Source: Trichormus sp. M33_DOE_039
GTDB taxonomy: Bacteria; Cyanobacteriota; Cyanobacteriia; Cyanobacteriales; Nostocaceae
Assembly: GCA_015296085.1 (NCBI GenBank)
Contig: DVDT01000105.1
Span: forward strand, 1 to 64,000
Direction: 5' to 3'
Length of the DNA stretch: 64,000 bases
Shown here piece by piece: positions 16,520 through 24,185 of this stretch. A program made the position numbers and the translations under genes. Numbering within the stretch: position 1 is the first letter of the stretch; every line of letters starts with the position of its first letter. A model generated the notes under the pieces. The model was not told the origin of the DNA. It saw only the letters and a list, made by a program, of their open reading frames with translations, and searched no databases.

Positions 16520-18754
16520 ATGACGATCGCCACCAAACAAAACATTAATCAACGAGTAGCTGACGAATTAAAACTCGTCACTGGAATTGACTATTATATA
16601 GTACATAGAATTCCCGGTAGAATTAGATTTCGTATTCCTCTTTTAGCCCATGATCCCGATTACGCTCAATGTCTACAAGAGTTACTCAAATCTGATAGTC
16701 GTGTTTTGGCAGTTCGTGTTAGTTGTTGGGCTAGTTCTGTCGCAATTAAATATCAATTACCTGATAGTAAAAATGATTTAACGCCAGCCTACTTAGTGCG
16801 TTTACTACATGAAGCCAAGATTCGCAAAACTCACAAGTCACAAATTCCCAGTCAAACAGTAGCAGCAAGCGATGATACTGGGGTAAAGTTACCAGCATTG
16901 GCTACAGTTTTAGCTTTACTGGGGTTAGGATTTCCCATTCCCAGGGCAATAATTGGGGCAACTGTCGCACTAGCAGCTTTACCCATTGCCAAACGTGCTT
17001 ATGCCAGCATTACCCGAAGCCGGAAATTAAATATAGATTGTCTGGATTTGATGGCGATCGCCTTAACTTCTGCCCAAGGAAATCTTCTCACACCAGCTTT
17101 GGTAATGACACTACATGAAATCGGCGATTTAATCCGCGATCGCACCGCCAGAGTGACCGAACATCACGCCGCCGATTTACTCGATTCTTTGGGACATTAC
17201 GCTTGGGTAGCCCAACCAGATGGGCAGAAAAAACGCATCCTCGCCACCCAAGTGCAGCCACAAGACACAGTAATCGTTTACCCTGGTGAACAAATCCCCG
17301 TTGATGGGCAGATTTTGCGAGGTAAAGCGTTAATTGACCAGCAAAAGCTGACAGGGGAATCAATGCCCGTTGTCCGTCAGGTAGGACAGGCTGTTTACGC
17401 CTCCACCTTAGTACGGGCAGGAGAAATTTACATCCAAACCGAACGCGTAGGGAGTGCTACCCGCGCCGGGGCAAGTATAGAGTTAGTACAACAAGCCCCG
17501 GTTCACGATACCCGCATGGGTAACTATGCAGCTGCGATCGCTGACAAAGCCGTATTACCAGCCTTAATTTTTTCTGGGCTAGTGTTAGCAGCTACCCGTA
17601 ACCCCGCTAGGGCAGCATCTATCCTCACCTTGGATTTTGTCACGGGGATTCGCGTTTCTCTCCCCACCACCTTCTTAGCTGCCTTGCATCACGCCACGAG
17701 ACACGGAGTACTCATCCGTAGTGGCCGCGCCTTGGAAAAATTGGCACAAGTAGACACATTAGTTTTTGATAAAACAGGCACTTTGACTAAGGGTGATATT
17801 GAAGTTGTGGAAGTGGAAACCGTCACAGGGAGATTGTCTAGCCAAAGACTGTTAAGCCTAGCCGCCGCCGCCGAACAACGCCTCACCCACCCAGTCGCCC
17901 AAGCCGTAGTTAAATATGCTGAAAAGCAGGGGATTGAGATTCTCCCCCGCCAAGAATTTGCCTATGAAATTGGTTTAGGAGTCCGCGCTGAAATTGACGG
18001 GGAACAAGTGATTGTAGGAAGCGATCGCTTTTTGCGTCAGTGTGGTGTTCCCCTTGATTGTCTCTATGAACCCCATCGCTGCAACCATGCAGATTGTCCC
18101 CATCACCTCAACTGCCGTATTTCTGCTCATGATTCCTTGCTGTATATTGCGGTAAATCAGGAGTTTCAAGGCGTTATTTATTACACAGACCCCTTACGCT
18201 CAGAAAGTGCCACCGTAATTGAAAAACTGCAAAGTGAATACGGTATGGAAATACATCTACTGACGGGTGATAATCAGCAACGGGCTATAGCTGTAGCCGC
18301 AGAATTAAATCTTCCCCTGTCCCAAGTTCACGCCAAAGCCTTTCCCGAACAAAAAGCCGAAATCATCAAAAAGTTACATAATTCTGGCAAAACCGTAGCG
18401 TTTACTGGCGATGGCTTGAATGATTCTATCGCCTTAGCTTATGCAGACGTAGCGATTTCCTTTGGTGGCGGTTCAGAGGTTGCTAGGGAAACGGCCGATA
18501 TCGTCCTGATGGATGATAACCTCAGCAGTTTCTTAGAAGCAATCGCGATCGCCCGTGAAACCCAAGCAGTCATTAAACAAAATATCAGTTTAGCCGTATT
18601 CCCCAACCTAGCCGCCTTGGGGTTAGCCACCACAGTCGGACTGCATCCCCTAGCCGCCACCGTCGTTCACAATGGTTCAGCGATCGCTGCCGGATTAAAT
18701 GGGTTGCGCCCCCTTATGCACCAAGATCCGCCGAGAAAGGATGTAAAGGTGTAG
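16520..18754 (+). CDS. P1B-like heavy-metal P-type ATPase lacking a CPx motif
   Basis: A 744-residue P-type ATPase. Visible are an HMA-related N-terminal segment with HRIPGRIRFRIP but no CxxC, the actuator motif KLTGESMPV, phosphorylation site DKTGTLT (Asp ~417), TGDN and GDGLNDS. The transmembrane motif that is CPC or SPC in metal pumps reads LDFVTGIRVSLPTT (residues ~370-384), without Cys. A Cys/His-rich insertion (RCNHADCPHHLNC) lies in the ATP-binding domain. ATG 16520 has GAGGGGG just upstream; a TTG at 16493 is in frame. The transported ion is uncertain. It stands alone after the Rieske oxygenase gene. Confidence 0.88.
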   Translation: MTIATKQNINQRVADELKLVTGIDYYIVHRIPGRIRFRIPLLAHDPDYAQCLQELLKSDSRVLAVRVSCWASSVAIKYQLPDSKNDLTPAYLVRLLHEAKIRKTHKSQIPSQTVAASDDTGVKLPALATVLALLGLGFPIPRAIIGATVALAALPIAKRAYASITRSRKLNIDCLDLMAIALTSAQGNLLTPALVMTLHEIGDLIRDRTARVTEHHAADLLDSLGHYAWVAQPDGQKKRILATQVQPQDTVIVYPGEQIPVDGQILRGKALIDQQKLTGESMPVVRQVGQAVYASTLVRAGEIYIQTERVGSATRAGASIELVQQAPVHDTRMGNYAAAIADKAVLPALIFSGLVLAATRNPARAASILTLDFVTGIRVSLPTTFLAALHHATRHGVLIRSGRALEKLAQVDTLVFDKTGTLTKGDIEVVEVETVTGRLSSQRLLSLAAAAEQRLTHPVAQAVVKYAEKQGIEILPRQEFAYEIGLGVRAEIDGEQVIVGSDRFLRQCGVPLDCLYEPHRCNHADCPHHLNCRISAHDSLLYIAVNQEFQGVIYYTDPLRSESATVIEKLQSEYGMEIHLLTGDNQQRAIAVAAELNLPLSQVHAKAFPEQKAEIIKKLHNSGKTVAFTGDGLNDSIALAYADVAISFGGGSEVARETADIVLMDDNLSSFLEAIAIARETQAVIKQNISLAVFPNLAALGLATTVGLHPLAATVVHNGSAIAAGLNGLRPLMHQDPPRKDVKV

Positions 18755-18804
18755 GGATACAGGGAAAGTCAAGGAAAATTTTATCCCAATGCCCAATTGC
18801 CAAG

Positions 18805-20073
18805 TCATTCCCTAATTATCTGCTTCGCCAACTCTATCGCCTCTTGTGGCGTGGAAACTTTCCCCTCAGCTTGTGCAACAGCAATTTCAGTCAGTAGTTT
18901 TCCTACTACTGGCGATGCGGGGATATTAAGTGCTATCATTAGATTTTTACCACTTACTAGCTGAGTGGGATGAGCGACCAGATCATCAGGGTTAAGGTAG
19001 CGGCTGATCAATGGTGCGTATACCTGAAATGGATGAGTGCCAGAAATCGGCTCTACCAGATTATCGTTTATTAAGGCTAACAAAATTGTAGCCGTAAATA
19101 CAATCCCTGCTTCTTGAAACAAAAAATACTGTTCTCGTACGGAATCAGCGACTTTTAGCTGAGGGAACAATTTCAAAGCAGTGGTGACAGCGCGAACTTC
19201 AGCGCGGCTATAGGTAAGTTCCTGTAGTTCTAATTCGGCTACGGTTGGTTCTGGATGCACGAGACAGGCGAGTTTAGTAATACCTAGCCAAGTTGTTTTG
19301 ACTGTATCACGGACATAATTTTGTAATTCTAAGGCTAATTGTGGCCAATGTTCCTTGATTGAAGTAGCTACGTTGTCAATTGCTGCGAGTTTATCAAAGC
19401 TTTGGTGAGTGGCATTTTTAAAGAATGGTGCGAGTAAACCGTCTTCTCCTGCTTTGGCAATCCAAGGTGTACCCTGAGAATTAGCTAGCAAATAACCAAT
19501 TTCTACCCGAACTCGTTCGGCGGCTACTTGAGATATCTGCGATGCTAAGGTACGGATAGTATTTTGAGTATTTTCCTCAATAGTAAAACCTAGTTGAGCA
19601 GCTTGGCGATAAGCACGCAAGAGGCGCAGAGGATCGTCTGCTAAGTTAAGGGGTGATATCATCCGCAATAGACCCAAAACTATATCATCACAACCACCTA
19701 AAGGATCAATGATTTCTTGGGTGTGGGGATTGTAAGCGATCGCATTTACAGTAAAGTCCCTCCTATGTAAGTCAGTCTCTAAACTCTCGCCTTCCTGTTG
19801 GGCAAAATCGGCTGTCGCATCAGGAAAAACCACACGGGCAATTTGGCGTTCTGAGTCAAGTAAAACAAAACCAACTTGGTAACGACGAGCGATCACTCTG
19901 GCTACTTGGACAGCATCCGATGGGATAATAAAGTCAAGATCCCAATATTCACGAGTTCTACCCAAAAGGGCATCCCGCACAGCACCACCTACCATGTAAG
20001 CTGTTTGGGGCAAACATTCCAGACTAAAAGGCCAATTTTCGGGAGCTAGGCTAGAAAGAACATCAGAAGACAT
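18805..20073 (-). CDS. tRNA nucleotidyltransferase / poly(A) polymerase family (1)
   Basis: Class II nucleotidyltransferase of 422 residues that adds or repairs the 3' CCA of tRNA, or part of it. The head domain has YMVGGAVRDALLGR, the metal-binding DLD in YWDLDFIIP, and HRRDFTVNAIAYN; the RNA-binding part follows (LRLLRAYRQAAQLGF). ATG 20073 (MSSDVLSS) is preferred over an in-frame start 15 bp upstream. A second family member fused to DHH and CBS domains lies at 43615-46314, so the CC- and A-adding steps may be split as in some bacteria. The tRNA in this window does not encode CCA. Confidence 0.9.
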   Translation of the reverse strand: MSSDVLSSLAPENWPFSLECLPQTAYMVGGAVRDALLGRTREYWDLDFIIPSDAVQVARVIARRYQVGFVLLDSERQIARVVFPDATADFAQQEGESLETDLHRRDFTVNAIAYNPHTQEIIDPLGGCDDIVLGLLRMISPLNLADDPLRLLRAYRQAAQLGFTIEENTQNTIRTLASQISQVAAERVRVEIGYLLANSQGTPWIAKAGEDGLLAPFFKNATHQSFDKLAAIDNVATSIKEHWPQLALELQNYVRDTVKTTWLGITKLACLVHPEPTVAELELQELTYSRAEVRAVTTALKLFPQLKVADSVREQYFLFQEAGIVFTATILLALINDNLVEPISGTHPFQVYAPLISRYLNPDDLVAHPTQLVSGKNLMIALNIPASPVVGKLLTEIAVAQAEGKVSTPQEAIELAKQIIRE

Positions 20074-20162
20074 TGTAATAAAAATCAACCCAACAACAGG
20101 TGAATAAAGGTTGGGCTTAAGCTAGATTAACAATAATCAAGGCCTCTGGAGTTGGTTCTATT

Positions 20163-20411
20163 ATGTGTATTTGCGTAAACTGCCACTATGTAGATCGCTG
20201 CGTAACGTATCATGCCGTCGAAACACAGCACCAACAGCCCCACTTAACAGAAAACCCAACTTTTGACCCCAACGAACCATCCATTAACGTTAACATTCGC
20301 ACAAAAGAAGATGTGATCGAAATGGAATGGGATGTGGTTGGTTGTCTCAGCTTTAAGCAAGAAACAGGCAAATGGTCGAAGTTACGCCCAGGTGAATTAG
20401 TCCCGACTTGA
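20163..20411 (+). CDS. ycf34: Ycf34 family protein
   Basis: An 82-residue protein starting MCICVNCHYVDRCVTYHAVE, the family hallmark: conserved Cys residues in CICVNC and DRC, proposed in Synechocystis to hold an iron-sulfur cluster. It continues with QHQQPHLTENPTFDPNEPSI and ends with the conserved WDVVGCLSF. Ycf34 is conserved in cyanobacteria and some algal plastids and is linked to thylakoid function and photosynthetic electron transport. It is divergent from the tRNA nucleotidyltransferase gene. Confidence 0.92.
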   Translation: MCICVNCHYVDRCVTYHAVETQHQQPHLTENPTFDPNEPSINVNIRTKEDVIEMEWDVVGCLSFKQETGKWSKLRPGELVPT

Positions 20412-20498
20412 TGACGAAAGCAAAACTTGATCACGCGAAAATCGGAAAAGCACTTTAAATCACTTTTCCGATTTACAAATTAGGTTTTCAACTATGAA

Positions 20499-20750
20499 TT
20501 AACACCATTTTCCGTAGTCATAGCCATAACCGTAGCCTCCTGAATAGCCACTTCTGGGAAAAGAATTGTAAGAATATTGGGAATAGGAATTACTATAAGA
20601 ACCAGATCCCCAGAAACCACCATAACCGCTATAACCACTACCTGCGATCAATTCAATTGTCTGATTAGTCAATTCATTCAGAAAACTTTCAGAGTCTTGA
20701 AATAAATCATGACCTGTCAAATAAATCTCATCAATTGTGATATTAGCCAT
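20499..20750 (-). CDS. Tyr/Gly/Ser-rich small peptide with bacteriocin-type leader (RiPP-precursor-like)
   Basis: An 83-residue product. Residues 1-37 (MANITIDEIYLTGHDLFQDS, then ESFLNELTNQTIELIAG) look like the bacteriocin-type leaders found in Nostoc peptide families (xxDLFxDSESFLNEL, ending near a small-residue pair). The rest (40-83) is almost only Gly, Ser and Tyr: 11 Tyr in 44 residues, ending YGYGYDYGKWC. ATG 20750 fits the leader; the frame is open 12 codons upstream. No maturase, peptidase or ABC transporter lies next to it, so processing enzymes would have to act in trans. A plain Gly/Tyr-rich structural protein is the alternative. Confidence 0.7.
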   Translation of the reverse strand: MANITIDEIYLTGHDLFQDSESFLNELTNQTIELIAGSGYSGYGGFWGSGSYSNSYSQYSYNSFPRSGYSGGYGYGYDYGKWC

Positions 20751-21100
20751 CAAACTTGCTCCTAAATAAATTACTTTTAACGACACAATGAGTTAGACAT
20801 GATGGAATGTAGAGAGGAATTGCATCAATATTTGGTAATAGCTGAATAAAAATACATATAAATGATGGTAGGCGCGAACTAAGCCGCAAAAAATAAATTT
20901 GTACAGCCACTTTTGCAGTTACCAAATATTTGTGCAAAATTTCTGAGAATGTATCTAACTAATTCTGATGTTATCTAATTAGTCAAATATAATAAATCAA
21001 ATAATTAGACAGAAATATTTCATTTATGTCTTGAAGTTCGTAGTAAGGACTTTAGTCATTATTTGTTTCGTTCTCGCTACAAACCAATTGAAACATACTA
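20751..21100. other. AT-rich promoter region of the Tyr/Gly-rich peptide gene
   Basis: This 350-bp stretch lies upstream of the peptide gene and ends at a terminator for petJ. No convincing gene or known operator seen. Confidence 0.4.
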
Positions 21101-21139
21101 AAAGAATCCCGCTATTTCCAAGATAGCGGGATTCTTTTT
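21101..21139 (-). terminator. intrinsic terminator of petJ
   Basis: Perfect 15-bp arms AAAGAATCCCGCTAT (21101-21115) and ATAGCGGGATTCTTT (21123-21137) with a 7-nt loop. A-rich on the left and T-rich on the right, so it works in both directions. It lies 78 bp after the petJ stop. Confidence 0.9.
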
Positions 21140-21216
21140 GAGCAAAACTAGATTAGTGCAGGTTAACAGAAATCATTATTCAGCCAAAAAGATGAAAAAA
21201 CTTCTGCCTGATGCTA

Positions 21217-21546
21217 CTACCATTTATCTGCTTGTTCTAGAACGTAAGCTGCTACATCTTCAATTTGATCAGCTTTTAAACGTCCGCTAAAGGCAGGCAT
21301 GGCATTTTTACCCTTGGTGACTTGAGTAATGATTGCCTCTGCTGAGTACATACCGTACTGTTCCAAAGCATCTTTCTTCAAGGTTTTGTTCGCTTGCACT
21401 AAATTTTTACCACCTGCATGACAGGAAGCACAGTTAGCACTAAAGATTTTTGCTCCATTTGCACTGTCAGCAGCTAAGGCCGAATTACTGAAGGCAAAAG
21501 TGAAGATTGCTATGCCTAGCAGTAGGATTGAAAAGATTTTCTTCAT
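21217..21546 (-). CDS. petJ: cytochrome c6 (cytochrome c553)
   Basis: Soluble lumenal electron carrier between cytochrome b6f and photosystem I. The 109-residue precursor has a Sec signal peptide ([20 protein letters not shown], then NSALA) and a mature domain starting ADSANG. It carries the haem motif CASCH and the axial Met in [10 protein letters not shown], ending [15 protein letters not shown] 21546 is chosen over an upstream in-frame start because it begins the signal peptide. The GNAT and sigma-factor genes lie upstream on the same strand. Copper control is usual for petJ, but no site was identified. Confidence 0.96.
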   Translation of the reverse strand: MKKIFSILLLGIAIFTFAFSNSALAADSANGAKIFSANCASCHAGGKNLVQANKTLKKDALEQYGMYSAEAIITQVTKGKNAMPAFSGRLKADQIEDVAAYVLEQADKW

Positions 21547-21646
21547 TTTGTGTTCTCTCTGCAACAAAGGCTCATTCAGCCCGATATCTTCCTTAATAAT
21601 TTTCTGGTGATTGAATTCCCTCAGTCAAATGACAAACTGTCAAACT

Positions 21647-22138
21647 TCATGATTCTTTAGCTGCTAACTGGCTAATTGCTTCCTGTGTGACGCGACAAAT
21701 TCGCCAGTCATCTAGAATGGATGCTCCCATACTCCGGTAAAATGCCTGCGCTGACTCGTTCCAGTCGAGAACAGTCCACTCTAATCTACCGCAATCTCTT
21801 TCGACGGCAATTTGAGCTAATTTAATGAGGAGTGCTTTCCCAATACCTTGCCGCCGATACTCTGGTAAAACAAACAAATCTTCGAGATAAAGCCCTGGTT
21901 TAGTAAGAAAGGTTGAGTAATTGTGGAAGAATAAGGCGAAACCTACAGCTTTACCTTCATATTCTGCCAATATTGCCTCTATATATTTTCGTGAGCCAAA
22001 TAAATGCTCATGTAATGCTGGAGCGTTACCTGTGACAGCATGAGATAGTTTTTCATACTCCGCCAACCCCTGAATTAGCTCAAATAGTGCTTTGCTATCA
22101 TCAGGTTCAGCGCAACGCACGATGAGATTGTTAGTCAT
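21647..22138 (-). CDS. GNAT family N-acetyltransferase
   Basis: A 163-residue acetyl-CoA-dependent acetyltransferase. The acetyl-CoA motif is YLEDLFVLPEYRRQGIGKAL (Q/RxxGxG/A), followed by the C-terminal WTVLDWNESAQAFYRSMGA. The arrangement, with EYEKL near the N-terminus, resembles the spermidine/diamine acetyltransferase group. The substrate is unproven. Its start codon and leader lie in a 14-bp tandem repeat (22136-22177). It sits between the sigma-factor gene and petJ, all leftward. Confidence 0.9.
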   Translation of the reverse strand: MTNNLIVRCAEPDDSKALFELIQGLAEYEKLSHAVTGNAPALHEHLFGSRKYIEAILAEYEGKAVGFALFFHNYSTFLTKPGLYLEDLFVLPEYRRQGIGKALLIKLAQIAVERDCGRLEWTVLDWNESAQAFYRSMGASILDDWRICRVTQEAISQLAAKES

Positions 22139-22177
22139 TAGTCCATAGTCATTAGTCCATAGTCGTTAGTCCATAGT
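22136..22177. repeat. 14-bp tandem repeat, three copies, overlapping the GNAT start
   Basis: Two copies of CATTAGTCCATAGT (22136-22149, 22150-22163) and one with a single change (22164-22177). The unit is made of the heptamer families typical of short tandem repeats in Nostoc. The GNAT ATG (22136-22138 on the minus strand) lies in the first copy, so the array forms the leader. Confidence 0.9.
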
Positions 22178-22236
22178 CAAGAGTTATTCAGTTCTTTTCA
22201 CCTACACCCTTACACCCCGATACCCCTACACCCCTG

Positions 22237-23406
22237 TTAAATCAACCACCCCTTGAGACGTTTAGCAATATGGGGACGGCGTAGTTTCCGCATAGCTTTA
22301 CTTTGAATTTGTCGGACTCGTTCACGGGAAAGATTAAACATATTGCCCACTTCCTCTAAGGTGCAGGGTTCGCTGGTTGTCAAACCATAGCGCAACGAAA
22401 TCACATCTTTTTCCCGTGGGGTGAGGACATCGCCTAAAACTTCCCAAATCTCCTGACGCATCATGTTTTCGTTCATTTTTGCTTCGGGAGACAAGTTATC
22501 TTCATCTTCTAATAAATCCATCAGTTCCGTATCTTCTTCTTTACCGACACGGTGGTTGAGAGATAGGGCTTGTCTTCTGAGTTGTTGCAGTTGGCGTAAT
22601 TGCTGGACGCTGATTTCTAACGCTTCTGCCATTTCCGCTTCGGAGGGGTTGCGGCGGAGTTTTTGCTTGAGTTCCCGTTGAGCTTTTTTGAGTTTGTTAA
22701 GTTTTTCTACGATGTGGATAGGTAGGCGGATAGTTCTGGCATCATTGGCGATCGCTCTAGTAATGGCTTGTCTAATCCACCAGTAAGCGTAGGTAGAAAA
22801 CTTATATCCTTTATCGGGATCAAATTTTTCTGTAGCGCGATTTAAACCCATCGCTCCTTCTTGAATTAAATCCAGAAAAGGTACTCCGCGATTTAAATAT
22901 CTTTTTGCAATCGATACGACTAATCTCAAGTTGGAGCGAATCATTTTGCGCTTGGCGACTCTACCTTGATATAACCGATTTTCTAATTGCTTTTCTGTAA
23001 CTTCTAACCGCGCCGCAATTTGAGCTTTAGTAGGTTGTTGTCCTAGTTCTGCTTGCAAAGCCTCTTGTAAATCTTTGACATCTTCTAAAAATCTGACTCG
23101 CCTAGCTAACTCTACCTCTTCATCAGGTTTGAGTAATGGATAGCGTGCCATTTCTTTAAAAAATGCCCCGACAGCGTCATCATGCTCGGTTTTATTGTAC
23201 CCAGAAGGGCGAGCAGCTGCCATTTGATCCCCATCACGTTCATCAGTGTCTAAATGTTCTGGGTGTGAGGATTCTTCTTCTATCACTAGTTCCAAACTGT
23301 CGAGTGACTCTTCTTCTGGTTCAACAGTATGCTCAAGTATTTCCATCGTTCCCAATTCAGCAATGTTCATATTTTCCTTGAGGGATTGTTGCTTGGTTTG
23401 GTACAT
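22237..23406 (-). CDS. sigE: group 2 RNA polymerase sigma factor, probably SigE
   Basis: A 389-residue sigma-70 family protein with all core regions. Region 1.2 is DAVGAFFKEMARYPLLKPDE and region 2 includes IRSNLRLVVSIAKRYLNRG and FSTYAYWWIRQAITRAI. Region 3 is PIHIVEKLNKLKKAQ; region 4 carries LTPREKDVISLRYGL and a helix-turn-helix FNLSRERVRQIQSKAMRKLR. The acidic N-terminus (~90 residues) is short compared with SigA. The downstream GNAT and petJ genes match my memory of the sigE locus in Anabaena PCC 7120, where sigE supports heterocyst gene expression. The family is certain; the letter is probable. A strong NtcA-type promoter lies at 24040-24081. Confidence 0.88.
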   Translation of the reverse strand: MYQTKQQSLKENMNIAELGTMEILEHTVEPEEESLDSLELVIEEESSHPEHLDTDERDGDQMAAARPSGYNKTEHDDAVGAFFKEMARYPLLKPDEEVELARRVRFLEDVKDLQEALQAELGQQPTKAQIAARLEVTEKQLENRLYQGRVAKRKMIRSNLRLVVSIAKRYLNRGVPFLDLIQEGAMGLNRATEKFDPDKGYKFSTYAYWWIRQAITRAIANDARTIRLPIHIVEKLNKLKKAQRELKQKLRRNPSEAEMAEALEISVQQLRQLQQLRRQALSLNHRVGKEEDTELMDLLEDEDNLSPEAKMNENMMRQEIWEVLGDVLTPREKDVISLRYGLTTSEPCTLEEVGNMFNLSRERVRQIQSKAMRKLRRPHIAKRLKGWLI

Positions 23407-24039
23407 AATTTAATGGCAGCTGTTCACTACTAATAATTGACAGTTCCCCTAAGCAAGAATGCACCTGTTCAAATTATGTGAATTAACGTATAGAAGTTGA
23501 AATTGTTTTTCGATTGACAGTTATTATTTATCAATCACTTAAACTTCTTTTTAATATTGATTTTTGCACCCAAATTTTATTTTTTCAATCACAACAGATA
23601 TATGTTTATTGTTTGATTAATTCTTAAATCTGTCAAATCCTTCCTAGTTTTCTCAAAGTCAACAATTAGATAAAATACAGTTACATCTCCCAGAATTTTA
23701 AAACAGTCACATGATTTTGTGAATTTTTTAGTTGATTATTTGAGATTTATGAAAGGAATCTGCCAATTTATCAGTCTGGAGTGATCAAGTGTTTATAAAA
23801 GTTATTAATGGTAATAATCAGGCAATTTACTCTTCCAAAAAAATGTTTGTATAAAAGCATCTCATATACAGAAAGGATTGAATATCTATCAAGGGGCTGA
23901 AAAAGCCTATTCCCTATTTAGTAAATAGATAAGCTATTTCAGAAAACTTCAGAGATATAGTTTGATTGTTGATAATAGACTCAAATATTTATTGCACGTA
24001 TAGGTGAAATTGATTTGTCTAGTGGATTACATAAGAGGA
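23407..24039. other. long AT-rich leader/intergenic region upstream of the sigma-factor gene
   Basis: About 630 bp without a gene. If the NtcA-type promoter at 24040-24081 is used, all of this becomes a 5' untranslated leader. I see no recognisable riboswitch; other promoters may lie closer to the gene. Confidence 0.5.
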
Positions 24040-24081
24040 AACTTATCAAGTATTATGAGTGATAAAAGTATTGTGAAATAC
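24040..24081 (-). promoter_or_regulatory. NtcA-activated-type promoter pointing toward the sigma-factor gene
   Basis: On the minus strand GTATTTCACAATAC (24081-24068) fits GTA-N8-TAC exactly. It is followed 22 bases later by TAAGTT (24045-24040), fitting the TAN3T -10 box. This matches the canonical NtcA class II promoter spacing. Read rightward toward priA, the nearest TAN3T box (TAAATT at 24108) is 26 bases away, a poorer fit. Confidence 0.7.
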
Positions 24082-24185
24082 AATTTACTTCTTTCGGAGG
24101 AAAAATTTAAATTATAGAGATTTCAGCGAATTTTGCAACCTCAGTTTAGACAAATAAGCATATTTATCTTTACAATTTTTTCCCC

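Noticed and set aside
22136-22177. CRISPR-like array
   Set aside because: The units are contiguous 14-bp repeats without spacers, so this is a short tandem repeat. No true CRISPR array was seen anywhere in the window.
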